From an uncultured Bacteroidales bacterium (GTDB taxonomy: Bacteria; Bacteroidota; Bacteroidia; Bacteroidales; Paludibacteraceae), in the NCBI GenBank assembly GCA_902769535.1, contig CACXPH010000018.1:1-50139 (forward strand): a stretch of DNA of 50,139 bases, read 5' to 3'. This document shows, one piece after another, positions 7,872 through 17,900 of the stretch. The stretch's first letter is position 1, and every line of letters begins with the position of its first letter. Under the pieces are notes generated by a model. It searched no databases and was not told the DNA's origin. It saw nothing but the letters and a program-made list of their open reading frames with translations. A program made the position numbers and the translations under genes.

Positions 7872-8717
7872 GTGAAAGAGTTAATCAACCATATTACATC
7901 CCAACTTCTCGTCTGCTATCCGGAGGATGAGGCACGTTCGATGGCCTGGTGGATTGCGGAAGAACTAACCGGTCTTTCGCGTACACAACTGCAATTCGGG
8001 TACAAAGGTACTACAAATTTTCCAAATCTGCAAACAATAATTGATCGTTTGTTGCATTTTGAACCAATTCAGTACATTTTCGGGCATGCTTTATGGTGCG
8101 GACTGGATTTAAAAGTTACTCCAGCCACCCTCATTCCTCGTCCGGAGACAGCAGAGTTGGTGGAGAAGATTTCAAATATCAAATATCAAATATCAAATTG
8201 CCGGATACTGGATATAGGAACGGGTAGCGGATGCATAGCAATCGCGCTCAAGAAAGCGCATCCGGAATGGCATGTTACAGGCATAGATATCTCTCCCGAA
8301 GCAATCGAAATAGCGCGCGAGAATGCTTGCCGCAATAAGGTGGAAGTCGACTTCCAAGTAGCCGATATTTTCTCCGATGAAAACGGAGTAATCGAGCCAT
8401 TTAGCGGCGGAGAAATCGGGACTTTTGACATAGTGGTGAGTAACCCGCCATATATATGCGAGCGCGAGAAATCTTCGATGAGACCGAACGTTTTAGAGTA
8501 CGAGCCGGCAACGGCATTGTTTGTTCCCGACAATGACCCGCTCCGTTTCTATCGCCGCATCGCCGAATTGAAATCAGGCAAGTTCCTTTTCTTTGAGATC
8601 AACGAGGCCTATCCGCAAGAGTTGTCCGACATGCTTGATGAATTAGGTTATACGGATATTCACATAATGAATGACATCTATGGTAAACCGCGAATTATCG
8701 AAGGCCGAATGGCTTGA
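7872..8717 (+). CDS. prmC: Release factor glutamine methyltransferase PrmC
   Basis: 281 residues with GTG start. Methylates the GGQ glutamine of RF1 and RF2 using SAM. Motifs: RPETAELVE (90-98), SAM loop DIGTGSG (114-120), and catalytic NPPY (191-194). Length is normal. Residues about 100-109 (SNIKYQISN) come from four 7-bp repeat units (8172-8199) inserted just before the SAM-binding strand. No earlier in-frame start fits the promoter. The 3' end overlaps recX by 47 bp. Confidence 0.95.
   Translation: MKELINHITSQLLVCYPEDEARSMAWWIAEELTGLSRTQLQFGYKGTTNFPNLQTIIDRLLHFEPIQYIFGHALWCGLDLKVTPATLIPRPETAELVEKISNIKYQISNCRILDIGTGSGCIAIALKKAHPEWHVTGIDISPEAIEIARENACRNKVEVDFQVADIFSDENGVIEPFSGGEIGTFDIVVSNPPYICEREKSSMRPNVLEYEPATALFVPDNDPLRFYRRIAELKSGKFLFFEINEAYPQELSDMLDELGYTDIHIMNDIYGKPRIIEGRMA
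8172..8199. repeat. Heptanucleotide repeat, 4 units, in prmC
   Basis: Three perfect tcaaata units and one tcaaatt, in-frame inside prmC. Confidence 0.8.
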
Positions 8718-9117
8718 CAAATGCGAAGCTTATTGTGCGAAATCCGAACACTGCGCAGCGGATGTTCGGCGTAAGTTATACGAGTGGCAAGCACCAGCAG
8801 ATTTATCCGATGAAATCGTACAAAGTCTCTATTCCAACAACTTTTTGAACGACGCCCGTTTCTGTCATGCGTATGTACATGATAAGGTGGAGTACCAAAG
8901 CTGGGGACGCATGAAGATCCAAGCCGGACTTCGTGCACTCGATCTGCCCGATTCCGAGATCCGCGATGCCCTCGATACTATCGATGAAAGCGTTTATACT
9001 AAAAATCTCCGTGCACTTATCGCTTCCCGCAAATCTGATCCCGAAGACAAAAGTCTCCGTTTCCTCGCTCAACGGGGCTTCACGTACGAGGAGATAAAAC
9101 GCGCTTCACACGCTTAA
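8671..9117 (+). CDS. recX: Regulatory protein RecX
   Basis: 148 residues, family-like length. RecX proteins are three-helix-repeat proteins that bind RecA and block filament growth. Signs: CAKSEHCAADVRRKLYEW near the start, then FLNDARFCHAYVHDKV and WGRMKIQAGLRA, the classic RecX core, and the C-terminal LRFLAQRGFTYEEIKRA. Start ATG 8671 (or 8680) lies inside prmC, so the two are translationally coupled. The last 12 bases overlap the end of the convergent TPR/HTH gene. Assignment good though the family diverges quickly. Confidence 0.85.
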   Translation: MTSMVNRELSKAEWLDKCEAYCAKSEHCAADVRRKLYEWQAPADLSDEIVQSLYSNNFLNDARFCHAYVHDKVEYQSWGRMKIQAGLRALDLPDSEIRDALDTIDESVYTKNLRALIASRKSDPEDKSLRFLAQRGFTYEEIKRASHA

Positions 9118-10572
9118 GACGTATTGTCGCAGCCAAGCATCGATATCGTCGATCTCAGGGCTGACATGTTTACGAACGATTTGCCTTCTATGGTAAATCG
9201 TTTGTTTTTGTACGTTCAGTACGATAGACATATCGTTATCAGAGGCGCCGATGATAGACAGAATAGCAAACTGCATGTCCGATTCGGTGAGTTCGGGATA
9301 CTCCGCGCGCAAGCGACTGATTGCGCCATCCAGCGCTTTGTCAATCGAAGCGATCAATTCATCCAGACTCTCTTTGCTCATCGTCAGTTGCTCATCACGA
9401 TAGGTCTGCAGCCATTTCGGGAACTCTACCTCGTTGCCACGCATTCGCTGCATCTCTATCTCGCGGGTGAGGTTTACTTTCTGCTGAAGCCGTTCCAACG
9501 CCAATTGTAGCTGCTGTACGTACTTATCTCGCAAGGCCTCTAACTGTCTCGCTTGTTCACGACGTCGGTGCAACCAATAGCGCCACAGAACAACAAGTAA
9601 TAGCACCAGAACAGCCGACAATAGGACTAAAACGAAAGAAATTTTGCGTTGCCATTGGCGTTCACGTTGCGCCTCTTCGGCGCGTTGTTGCTCGCGTGCG
9701 ACATCATAGTGTAAGGAGAGCGCGTACGTGCGTGCGCCCGCGTCGCGTTGCAGCTCGTCTATCTTGCGATCATACAAATCCAACAACACACTATAGGCTG
9801 TGTCGGATTGTCCGCGTTGACGGAGTATTTTGCTGTTCAGATACGCATAACTTTGTTCGAACCAATAGGCGTAGGCAGAGTCGGTAGGTTGTAAGTGCTC
9901 CAGATAATAGGCGGCAGAGTCCGTAGCGTGTTGCGCCAAGAGCAGTTCAACGATCTCCGAGTAACGCGTAGGGACACTGAATTCTTCTGCCAACTGCTTG
10001 CAGACGGCAAGGCGGTGGTCTACGCTGTCCGGATAGCAGAGTTGGTAGCGATAGGCATCTATGTCGAGTAAGAGCAAAGGACTATTGGCTGCGCGTGCAT
10101 ATCGCTCTGCTTGCGCAAAATACCAAAGTACACTATCTTGTTCGCCTCCAGCTATAGCCATCGTACGTGCGATGTCGCGATAGGCACAGGCTAAATAAAC
10201 TGCATTACTGTCGGGATCTAACATCGGGATTGCTTTGCGGTAATAGTTTTGCGCGATGTCGTAGAGCATCTCACTCTCGGACGTGTTGCCCAAACGGAAC
10301 CATGTCAGCCCTAATAATTGATTTCTCCGTGCTCTTTGCTGATTACTGACTACTGAAGGCTGAATGCTCAACAGTACCTCCTCCGCTTGCTTCAAATAGG
10401 CGGTAGAACTTTCGTACTGACTACTGCTGTTAGAGGAGATGCCTTGTTGGTATAATTCTTCTGCCTCTTGCAACCGATTTTGGGTGTTTTGAGCCCCGGA
10501 ATGGCAACTTTGCATACAAAAAGTCAAGCCCAAAAGGAATAAAAAATATACGCGTACAACTTTATTTTTCAT
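9106..10572 (-). CDS. Membrane TPR/HTH regulator with lipoprotein-like leader
   Basis: 488 residues. The N-terminus has a signal with a lipobox-like end (FLLGLTFCMQSC). A helical TPR-like half follows (YQQGISSNSSSQYESS, ARTMAIAGGEQDSVLWYFAQAERYARAA in parts), then one transmembrane helix (about 313-330, SFVLVLLSAVLVLLLVVLW), a coiled coil, and a C-terminal LuxR/GerE-like helix-turn-helix (LTESDMQFAILSIIGASDND ... QKQTIYHRRQIVRKHV). This sensor-transmembrane-DNA-binding plan is common in Bacteroidales; signal and target genes are unknown. A 7-bp repeat at 10339-10366 encodes part of the linker near LSIQPSVVSNQQ. Possible regulator of the divergent surface-protein operon (inference). Confidence 0.7.
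   Translation of the reverse strand: MKNKVVRVYFLFLLGLTFCMQSCHSGAQNTQNRLQEAEELYQQGISSNSSSQYESSTAYLKQAEEVLLSIQPSVVSNQQRARRNQLLGLTWFRLGNTSESEMLYDIAQNYYRKAIPMLDPDSNAVYLACAYRDIARTMAIAGGEQDSVLWYFAQAERYARAANSPLLLLDIDAYRYQLCYPDSVDHRLAVCKQLAEEFSVPTRYSEIVELLLAQHATDSAAYYLEHLQPTDSAYAYWFEQSYAYLNSKILRQRGQSDTAYSVLLDLYDRKIDELQRDAGARTYALSLHYDVAREQQRAEEAQRERQWQRKISFVLVLLSAVLVLLLVVLWRYWLHRRREQARQLEALRDKYVQQLQLALERLQQKVNLTREIEMQRMRGNEVEFPKWLQTYRDEQLTMSKESLDELIASIDKALDGAISRLRAEYPELTESDMQFAILSIIGASDNDMSIVLNVQKQTIYHRRQIVRKHVSPEIDDIDAWLRQYVLSV
10339..10373. repeat. Heptanucleotide repeat, 4-5 units, in TPR/HTH gene
   Basis: Units ctgatta, ctgacta, ctgaagg, ctgaatg and a weaker ctcaaca, inside coding sequence. Confidence 0.6.
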
Positions 10573-10642
10573 ATAAAATTATAATTTGCTTATTTACAAT
10601 AATTTACAAAACACCAAAATCACACCTCGTACAACTGCAAAA

Positions 10643-10675
10643 TTTGCACATGTCAGGAAAAAGCAGTACCTTTGC
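10643..10675 (+). promoter_or_regulatory. Promoter of the BspA/GLUG/barrel operon
   Basis: -33 TTTGCACATGTC (10643) and -7 TACCTTTGC (10667), spacing 24 bp, spacer ending AAAGCAG. Leader about 50 nt. No other promoter is seen through 19390. Confidence 0.75.
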
Positions 10676-10728
10676 ACCAGATTTTGAAACACGATTCCGA
10701 ATGCAAAATTAGTAAAACTTTTTAACAT

Positions 10729-12972
10729 ATGCAAATTATGGAAAAGAAAAATTGTTTTTGTCTGCTTTTTGTAGCCTTTTTACTATTAAAAGGATCATGC
10801 GCCTACGCGCAAAGGGTTTTTATTGACAGCGTCTATTATACGCTGGACAACACAGCCATGACAGCACAAATAGCAGTACAGAGTAACAACACCGCTGTTG
10901 GTGACATCGTTATTAATGACACAGTGACGTACGAGGGCGCGAATTACGCGGTTACGAGTATGGCTGACGATGCTTTTGCCGATTGCAATCAACTGACATC
11001 TATTGTTTTGCCACAAACTCTGCGGAATTTAGGTAAAAATGCATTTCTGAGATGCACGAGGCTTACCTCCTGTATTATTCCGGACAGTACGATCACAGAG
11101 ATTCCTTTTGAGGCGTTCTGGAAGGCAGGACTCATTGAGTTCCGCATGCCGGAAGGCGTGACATATATCGAGCAGCGTTCGTTTGAACAGATGCCCAACT
11201 TACAACGCGTACACCTTGCTAATTCGGTGAAGTCGGTTAGTCCTTGGGCATTCTATATATTAGACGCACTCCAAGAGCCGATATACAACGATAGCATGTT
11301 TGTGTTGATGCCGATGAACTATCAAGGTGCCTATACGATACCGACGGGCATTCAGGCTATATGCAGTAGTGCTTTCTACGGATGTGGGAAAATAACGAAA
11401 CTGACTATACCGGAAGGTGTCAAATATATTGGGCGTAGTGCTCTCAATTTCACTACTAACGCTGTTATAAAATCGCTGTCCTTTCCTGCCTCTTTAGAGC
11501 ATATTGAGTTCGGCGCTATCAGTGGCGGCAGAATAAATAGTATCACGGTGGCACAAGGGAATCAGCACTACACCTCATGGAATGGCATGCTTTTCACTAT
11601 TAATATGGACACGGTGGTCTATTGTCCCTCGGCATTACAGATCTCCTGCACGCTTCCGCAAAGTGTGCAACATATAGCATATGAGGCGTTTTGCGCATCC
11701 TCTATGTATGATATGCAAATGCCGAGTGTGAAAACCATCGGCAAATATGCCTTTCATGGCAATAGTTTAGGGGCATTCTATGATAATCGTGCCTATGTGT
11801 TGCCTGACTCACTGGAAAAGATAGATGACGAGGCATTTTTCCATTCTTACCAGATGGAGCAAATAACCATTCCTGCCTCCGTGGACTCGATAGGTACAGA
11901 AGTTTTTGCCGCTTCTTGGGAACTGAAGAAAGCGATTGTTAACAACCGCATCATTGGAAAAGGCCAGTTCCGAAACTGCGCGAAACTGGAGATGTTGGAA
12001 ATCGGCACGAACCTCCAAACAATCGAAGAGTACGCTTTCGGTCAGTGTCCCAATATATGGTATGTACGAATGCCGAAAGCGAACGCGTATTTCCGAGCGA
12101 TAGACGGTGTGCTTTATTCGGCAGACACGACGGCTCTAGCGCTCTATCCGCCCAAGCATGACGGAGAGGATATTATTATTCCGGATCAAGTGACCACTTT
12201 GCGGTCGGGTTCGCTGAGAGCTGTGAACAAAAACAAACTGATTCTCCCCAAAAACATCAGTTTGTTGGAAAAGGAGGTTTTCGGTGGATATATGTCCGGC
12301 TACAATGACAACACACCGTCTATTGATACCATCGTAGCACCGATGATGTCTGTTCCGGCGGCACAAAGCAATTCGTTCAATCTTCTTAACCAAGCACAAA
12401 CGGTGCTTTTAGTACCTTGTGACTCGCTCGCAGAAATCTACCGCGCCAATAGCATCTGGAACGGCTTTAACATCCAAGTGGACAGCACACTTCTGGAGCT
12501 GCCGGAAAAAGAGCCGGAAGTAGAGACGCAAACCGACAACCACAGCGTGCAGTTTACCTGGCCGGCCGTGGAAGGAGCCAGTTACTACACGCTCATCATC
12601 TGGGCGAACGAGGAGCGCACGGAGAAGATTTGTACGCTGACATTCAACTCCATGGGACAACTCATCGAAATCGACTTCTCCAAGCACGCACCTACTCGTC
12701 GGGCGATGAACACCGCTGCTTCCTTCTCGTTCCGTTACAACGGTTTGGATGAGAACACCGACTATTGGTTCACGATGACCGCTTCCGATGAAAACGACAC
12801 CGAACTCTTCAATGCCTCCGGCTCGTTTGCTACACTTGGGGCAAACACTCCGACCGACATAGACGAGATACAAAGTTACGATGTACCATGTACAAAAGTG
12901 TTGCGTAACGGACACATCTATCTGATGTACGAAGGGACGATGTACAATGTACAAGGAAACCAAATCAAATAA
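10729..12972 (+). CDS. BspA-like leucine-rich-repeat surface protein
   Basis: 747 residues. Signal peptide (CFCLLFVAFLLLKGSCAYAQ). Many LRR_5 (BspA type) repeats follow, for example DDAFADCNQLTSIVLPQTL, EITIPASVDSIGTEVFA and CPNIWYVRMP, forming an extended solenoid of the kind that binds host or polymer ligands on the cell surface. Residues about 600-705 form an Fn3-like domain (VQFTWPAVEGASYYTLIIW). The end, VLRNGHIYLMYEGTMYNVQGN, is a 25-residue tail shared with three neighbours. Start may be ATG 10729 or 10738. Next gene begins 9 bp later. Confidence 0.85.
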   Translation: MQIMEKKNCFCLLFVAFLLLKGSCAYAQRVFIDSVYYTLDNTAMTAQIAVQSNNTAVGDIVINDTVTYEGANYAVTSMADDAFADCNQLTSIVLPQTLRNLGKNAFLRCTRLTSCIIPDSTITEIPFEAFWKAGLIEFRMPEGVTYIEQRSFEQMPNLQRVHLANSVKSVSPWAFYILDALQEPIYNDSMFVLMPMNYQGAYTIPTGIQAICSSAFYGCGKITKLTIPEGVKYIGRSALNFTTNAVIKSLSFPASLEHIEFGAISGGRINSITVAQGNQHYTSWNGMLFTINMDTVVYCPSALQISCTLPQSVQHIAYEAFCASSMYDMQMPSVKTIGKYAFHGNSLGAFYDNRAYVLPDSLEKIDDEAFFHSYQMEQITIPASVDSIGTEVFAASWELKKAIVNNRIIGKGQFRNCAKLEMLEIGTNLQTIEEYAFGQCPNIWYVRMPKANAYFRAIDGVLYSADTTALALYPPKHDGEDIIIPDQVTTLRSGSLRAVNKNKLILPKNISLLEKEVFGGYMSGYNDNTPSIDTIVAPMMSVPAAQSNSFNLLNQAQTVLLVPCDSLAEIYRANSIWNGFNIQVDSTLLELPEKEPEVETQTDNHSVQFTWPAVEGASYYTLIIWANEERTEKICTLTFNSMGQLIEIDFSKHAPTRRAMNTAASFSFRYNGLDENTDYWFTMTASDENDTELFNASGSFATLGANTPTDIDEIQSYDVPCTKVLRNGHIYLMYEGTMYNVQGNQIK

Positions 12973-12981
12973 TATACGATC

Positions 12982-14958
12982 ATGAAAACGAAAGTATCTA
13001 TTATTCTTGTCTGTCTGATAGGGATGGCAAGCAGCGCCTATGCGACGGTATATACCGGCAGTTTGGGACCGGAGCTGACTTACACGCTGGACTCTGGCAC
13101 GGGGCATGTAGTGATTGAAGGTCGCGGAGCGATGACGTCGGACGATTTGAGTAACTATCCGAAAAGGGAGTATGTGAAGACCGTCTCCTTCCCGGAAGGG
13201 CTCACTTCTATCTGCGCGAACGCTTTCCACGGGTGCTATAACCTGCAGTCAATCGTGCTTCCGGACAGCGTGACAACTATCGGAGCTTATGCTTTTCAGG
13301 AATGTACCAAGATGACCAGCGCCGATTTGGGAAAGGGCATCAAGACGATAAACAGTCAGGCTTTCATATTCTGCTCAAACCTGCGGAAGGTCAGATGGTC
13401 GGATTGTCTCGAATCCATCGGGGATATGGCTTTCTACAACTGCACGAATATAGGCGACACCGTTTTCTTCCCGAAGACTTTCAAAACGATGGGATGGGGA
13501 GCTTTCGGATCGGAGAATTACAACAGCGACTCCAAAGTGATGGTGTGGGAAGCGATACACGCAAATGATTTCGTTCGATATGAGTCGGACGTCCCGGGAG
13601 AGTGCCATTTCACCCATATCATTTTCGGCGACTCGGTGGAATATATACCGAATATGTTGTGCAAGTATATGTACAACGACTCCATTACCCTGCCGGAGAC
13701 GGTCAAAGAGATAGGAGCGAGTGCTTTTACCAACTGCAGCCGTTTGCAGAAAATCAATATTCCGGAAGGGGTGACAAGTATCGGCGCAAGTGCTTTTGCG
13801 GGCTGCAAGAAGCTGAAACAGCTGGTTTTACCATCCGGCCTGCAGAAGATTCCGGAGCAGCTATGTAACCTTTGCGAAGCCTTAGACTCCGTGAGGTTGC
13901 CGGCAGGGCTTACGGTTATTCCCCAAAAAGCATTTACCGGTTGTTCATCCTTACGATCGATAAAAATCCCCAACTCGGTGACCAATATTGGCAATAGCGC
14001 CTTTGCCGGTTGTCCATTGGACACACTCATTTTACCCACTTCGCTCAACGTGTTAGGCGATGCTGTTTTTAACCAGCTGAACTTGACCACCAGCCCGAAA
14101 CACCTTGTGCTGAACGACAAGTTGGTAGCAACAGGTATGGGTACTTTCGCTAATTGGAGCGAGTTGCAGACCATTGTTATCGGCAAGAACGTAGCTATCC
14201 TCGGTCAGGATTGTTTCTTGGCGGATTCATCGGTAACGGACATCACTTGTTATGCTGCCCAGCCGCCGCTGATCTACGACGGCACGTTTGACGGCGTGCC
14301 GGACACAGCGAAGGTACATGTCTTGTCAGGCAGCGTAGCCGCTTACCGCGCAGCGCAGTACTGGTCCCGTTTCCGGATCGTGTCTTTGGATGAGGAAGAA
14401 ATCATTCAGAAGACCGTGACGGTCGATCCGGGAGAGACGACGGCGGACTTCACCTGGCCGACGGACAGCGCGGCGCATAGTTATCAGATCGATATCTACA
14501 AAGACGGCGCAGTCTTCTGCAAGCTAACGCTCGGCAACCGCGGACAGCTGTTAGGTATCTCTTTCTCCGCGCCGGGCAGAAAAATGTCAAATTTGAAATC
14601 TCAAATCTCAAATGCTGACGATAGTCAGTCATATACCCTCTCCTTTAAAGTAACGGGTCTGGATGAGGCCTCACGATACACGTATGTACTATCCGTTTTG
14701 GATGAGAACAATGCTCCGCTGCACGTTTATATCGGCGATTTCGCCACCTTGGGATACGACGGCGAGTTGAAGTACAACGGAAACGAACTCATCCCAACAC
14801 CTCCGATCATTCCGGGCGACCCGGATGCACAGAGTGTCATTACCGGCATCGAAGAAACCGGTTCGAAGGGGGCAGAGAAAAAGACCATTATTGAAGGACG
14901 ACTTCTCTTTATTACACCGCAAGGTACCTATGATATAACCGGAAAACGCATCGAGTAA
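12982..14958 (+). CDS. BspA-like leucine-rich-repeat surface protein
   Basis: 658 residues with signal peptide MKTKVSIILVCLIGMASSAYA. LRR_5 repeats (TSICANAFHGCYNLQSIVLP, INIPEGVTSIGASAFAGCKK) span about 60-470, then an Fn3-like domain (ADFTWPTDSAAHSYQIDIYK) and the shared C-terminal tail (IIEGRLLFITPQGTYDITGK). It is a close paralogue of the gene at 19500: the similarity includes the signal peptide and about 15 bp upstream. Compared with that copy, this one has a few extra residues in the Fn3 domain (KMSNLKSQISNAD) encoded by a 7-bp repeat at 14587-14614. In operon with its neighbours. Confidence 0.87.
   Translation: MKTKVSIILVCLIGMASSAYATVYTGSLGPELTYTLDSGTGHVVIEGRGAMTSDDLSNYPKREYVKTVSFPEGLTSICANAFHGCYNLQSIVLPDSVTTIGAYAFQECTKMTSADLGKGIKTINSQAFIFCSNLRKVRWSDCLESIGDMAFYNCTNIGDTVFFPKTFKTMGWGAFGSENYNSDSKVMVWEAIHANDFVRYESDVPGECHFTHIIFGDSVEYIPNMLCKYMYNDSITLPETVKEIGASAFTNCSRLQKINIPEGVTSIGASAFAGCKKLKQLVLPSGLQKIPEQLCNLCEALDSVRLPAGLTVIPQKAFTGCSSLRSIKIPNSVTNIGNSAFAGCPLDTLILPTSLNVLGDAVFNQLNLTTSPKHLVLNDKLVATGMGTFANWSELQTIVIGKNVAILGQDCFLADSSVTDITCYAAQPPLIYDGTFDGVPDTAKVHVLSGSVAAYRAAQYWSRFRIVSLDEEEIIQKTVTVDPGETTADFTWPTDSAAHSYQIDIYKDGAVFCKLTLGNRGQLLGISFSAPGRKMSNLKSQISNADDSQSYTLSFKVTGLDEASRYTYVLSVLDENNAPLHVYIGDFATLGYDGELKYNGNELIPTPPIIPGDPDAQSVITGIEETGSKGAEKKTIIEGRLLFITPQGTYDITGKRIE
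14587..14614. repeat. Heptanucleotide repeat, 4 units, in BspA-like gene
   Basis: Units tcaaatt, tgaaatc, tcaaatc, tcaaatg, in-frame. Absent at the matching place of the paralogue 19500-21506. Confidence 0.8.
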
Positions 14959-14968
14959 GCAAGATTTT

Positions 14969-17900
14969 ATGACACGCGTATTTATGTGGATCAATACTGT
15001 GCTGATAAGCATGGTATTAGGGGCAACCCATACCTCTGCGCAGAGTCTGACACCTTGGAGCGGAGGTACACAAATGCCCGATTTCAATGGAGAAATCTAT
15101 ACGATCCGGACGGCAGAAGAGTTAGCTTGGATAGCCGCAGCGAGCCGCACGGATGACTTTGCAGGGAAGACCGTTCGCCTGGCTGCAGACCTTGATTTAG
15201 GCGGCAGCAGCGCGACTCCGCCGAGTTGGAAACCGATAGGCAGCGCTGCCAAACCGTTTCAGGGCGAGTTGGATGGAGCCAACCATGTGATTTATAACCT
15301 GTATATACTCTCTTCGCTCCTCCCATCCGGCGCAGGGCTGATTGCCGAAAGCGGAAACGCGGCGGTCGTTCACCATGTAGGCATCGCGCAAGGGCAGATC
15401 ATGACGGATGGAGCGAGTAACGTAGGATGTCTGGTAGGAACGAACCGCGGGCAGATACACCACTGCTTTAATATGACGCAGATCATCGCGCACAACGGCA
15501 ATGATATCGGTGGTCTGGTGGGTACTAACTACGGCGGGATCAGCTTCTCATACAACGCCGGCATCATCACCGACGGCAATAATCGTGTAGGCGGATTAGT
15601 GGGCTATAACAAAGCCTCGGCAGTCCTGAACAACTGCTATAGCATGGGTTATTGCAAGGGGTCCGACCATGTAGGAGCGTTATTCGGCAAGAACGAAGCG
15701 CCGGAAGACAACTTGACGATGGTTTATTTCGACCAGCAGTTAACGCGTATGTATGCCACAGGGTACGGAGGGGCGGATCCTATCCTCACGGACAACACCC
15801 GATACGCGATAGCCAAATCGTCCGATTTCATAGGGAGTAACAGCCCCTATTATGAGAATCCTGAGAACGAATGGCGTTGCTCTGCCGGAGGGTATGAGAG
15901 CCACCCGCAGTTGGTTTGTTTTGCCAACCACATTGCCTCGGAGATGTCGGTCAAGACCGTTATACTGGATGCAGAGAGCGTACCAATCATGCGTGCCGAG
16001 GGCGTTGGCGCTCCGACTGACGGAAACTCCCCCCGTACCGGTATCGGGTTGGAGAGACAGAACAGCAGTGCTTTCGGTTCCGGCCAATGGTACTCGCCGA
16101 GTCCGGATGTTATTTATATTGCAAACCCCAAAGGCGCGTCGGCGGAAGTGAAGCGTCCCTGCGGCAATCAGGAGGTGATCTTGACCATTAGCTGCGGTCC
16201 GGCTCTGAAGCAGGTATATACTATCGTGAAGGGCTACGAAGCCTTCGATGCCGGCATCGTGACCGGAGAGTATTCCGCCTGCTGGAATGAGGAGGGGATA
16301 AAATTTAAGGAAAAGAACAATAGTGGAAAGGAAGCCACCGGCGGTAAAGACGACGAGCAGAAGAACCCGCAGAGCAGTTACCAATATCGTCTCATCCGCG
16401 ACACAGTGATCATTGCAGAAGACGGCACCAAGACCTATCTGCCGATGGACACCGTGTGGCTTTGCCAGGAGGATTATGACGCATGGACCATGCCGACCGA
16501 CGTGCCGGGTACGTATGCCTTTCGCCGCGATGTACATGACGTACAATGCAAGACCGAGTGGACCCGCTCGCAAGGGAGGTTGTACCTGACCGTGAGAAAA
16601 GAGTTCGACCCGGGAGAACTGAAAGAGCAACCCGACACGCTCTACGGCATACTGCCGATGACGACCACTATACAGAGTATTCAAGACGCCTCAGGAGGAG
16701 GAGAGGTGTTCCACTATAAATGGATGCTCAAAAGGAGCGAATGGATTGTAAAAGAAAGAACGTGGAAACCCGTACCGGAAGACACCCGAAACCCCTTGTA
16801 TATCGATGGAGAACAAGTGGAGACACCTTCGATGACTTATAGCTTCGACAAACCGGGCTCATATACTTTCACGCGAAGCGTCCGGGAAGAGGCGTGCAAG
16901 GCCAGTATGACCGAGTCCCGAAACCCGCATGTAGTAGTCGTGTTTGAAGCAATTAACCCCGGTTCCATCGAGAGTTTCAACCGAAACCTGTGTTCTCCGG
17001 AATGCATGGAAACGATTCATGAGAAAGACACCGTCTCCGGCGGAAACGGGATTTATTCCTACCGCTGGCTCTGCAACGGAGAGGAGATTCCTCAGAGCGA
17101 CACAACCTCCATGCCCTTGGAAAACATACTAATGGAGGCGGGTAATACGTATGTCTTCACTCGCCAAGTAAAAGACGATACGGGTCTGATGGACTGGCTG
17201 ACCTCAAGGGGCAGTGTTACTATCACCGTTTACGGCGGATATAGCGCCGGCAGTATTGAGCCGTTTGATTTGCAGGTTTGCTCAGATGCCGGCGTACCGG
17301 ACGAGATAACCGCCCTCATCCGCGAAGAGGAGCCGGCGCAGGGCAGCGCGGGCAGTATGTTCACCTACTGCTGGCTGCTCTATCGCGGCAGTACGGACAC
17401 GAAGCCGTTTGACACACTCCATATAGACGCGCCCATACTTAACACCGCTATCCCGTTAGAAAAATACCACCTGAAGGCGCCGATGAGTATCTTCTTGCAA
17501 AGAGCAGTAAAGAACGTCCTTTGCGAGGGCGAATGGCAAGTCTCGGGGGGCAAAGCCTCGTGGCGTTTCGGCAGAGCCGAGAAGAAGACAGAGCGTATTA
17601 TCATCTGCGCAGGCGATCTGCCGTACGAGTACACCTATACGTTTGCAGACGGACATACGCAGACCTTCCGTTTTACAAGAGACGAAGAGCATTTTGTAGC
17701 CGCAGATGAGACCCACGAAGGCTGCCCGATGGATGTGACGCTGGTGAGTGAGGTACTGCCGGTGCCGGCGGTGGAGGTCGTACCGAAAGTGTCCGTTTGC
17801 GAGACGGAGAACCATCTGAAGATTGCTTATACGGTCGTCAGCGGTACGCCGGAACGCTTCGATCTCTATTTCCAGCAAGCCTCCAAAGAAGCAGGTTTCC

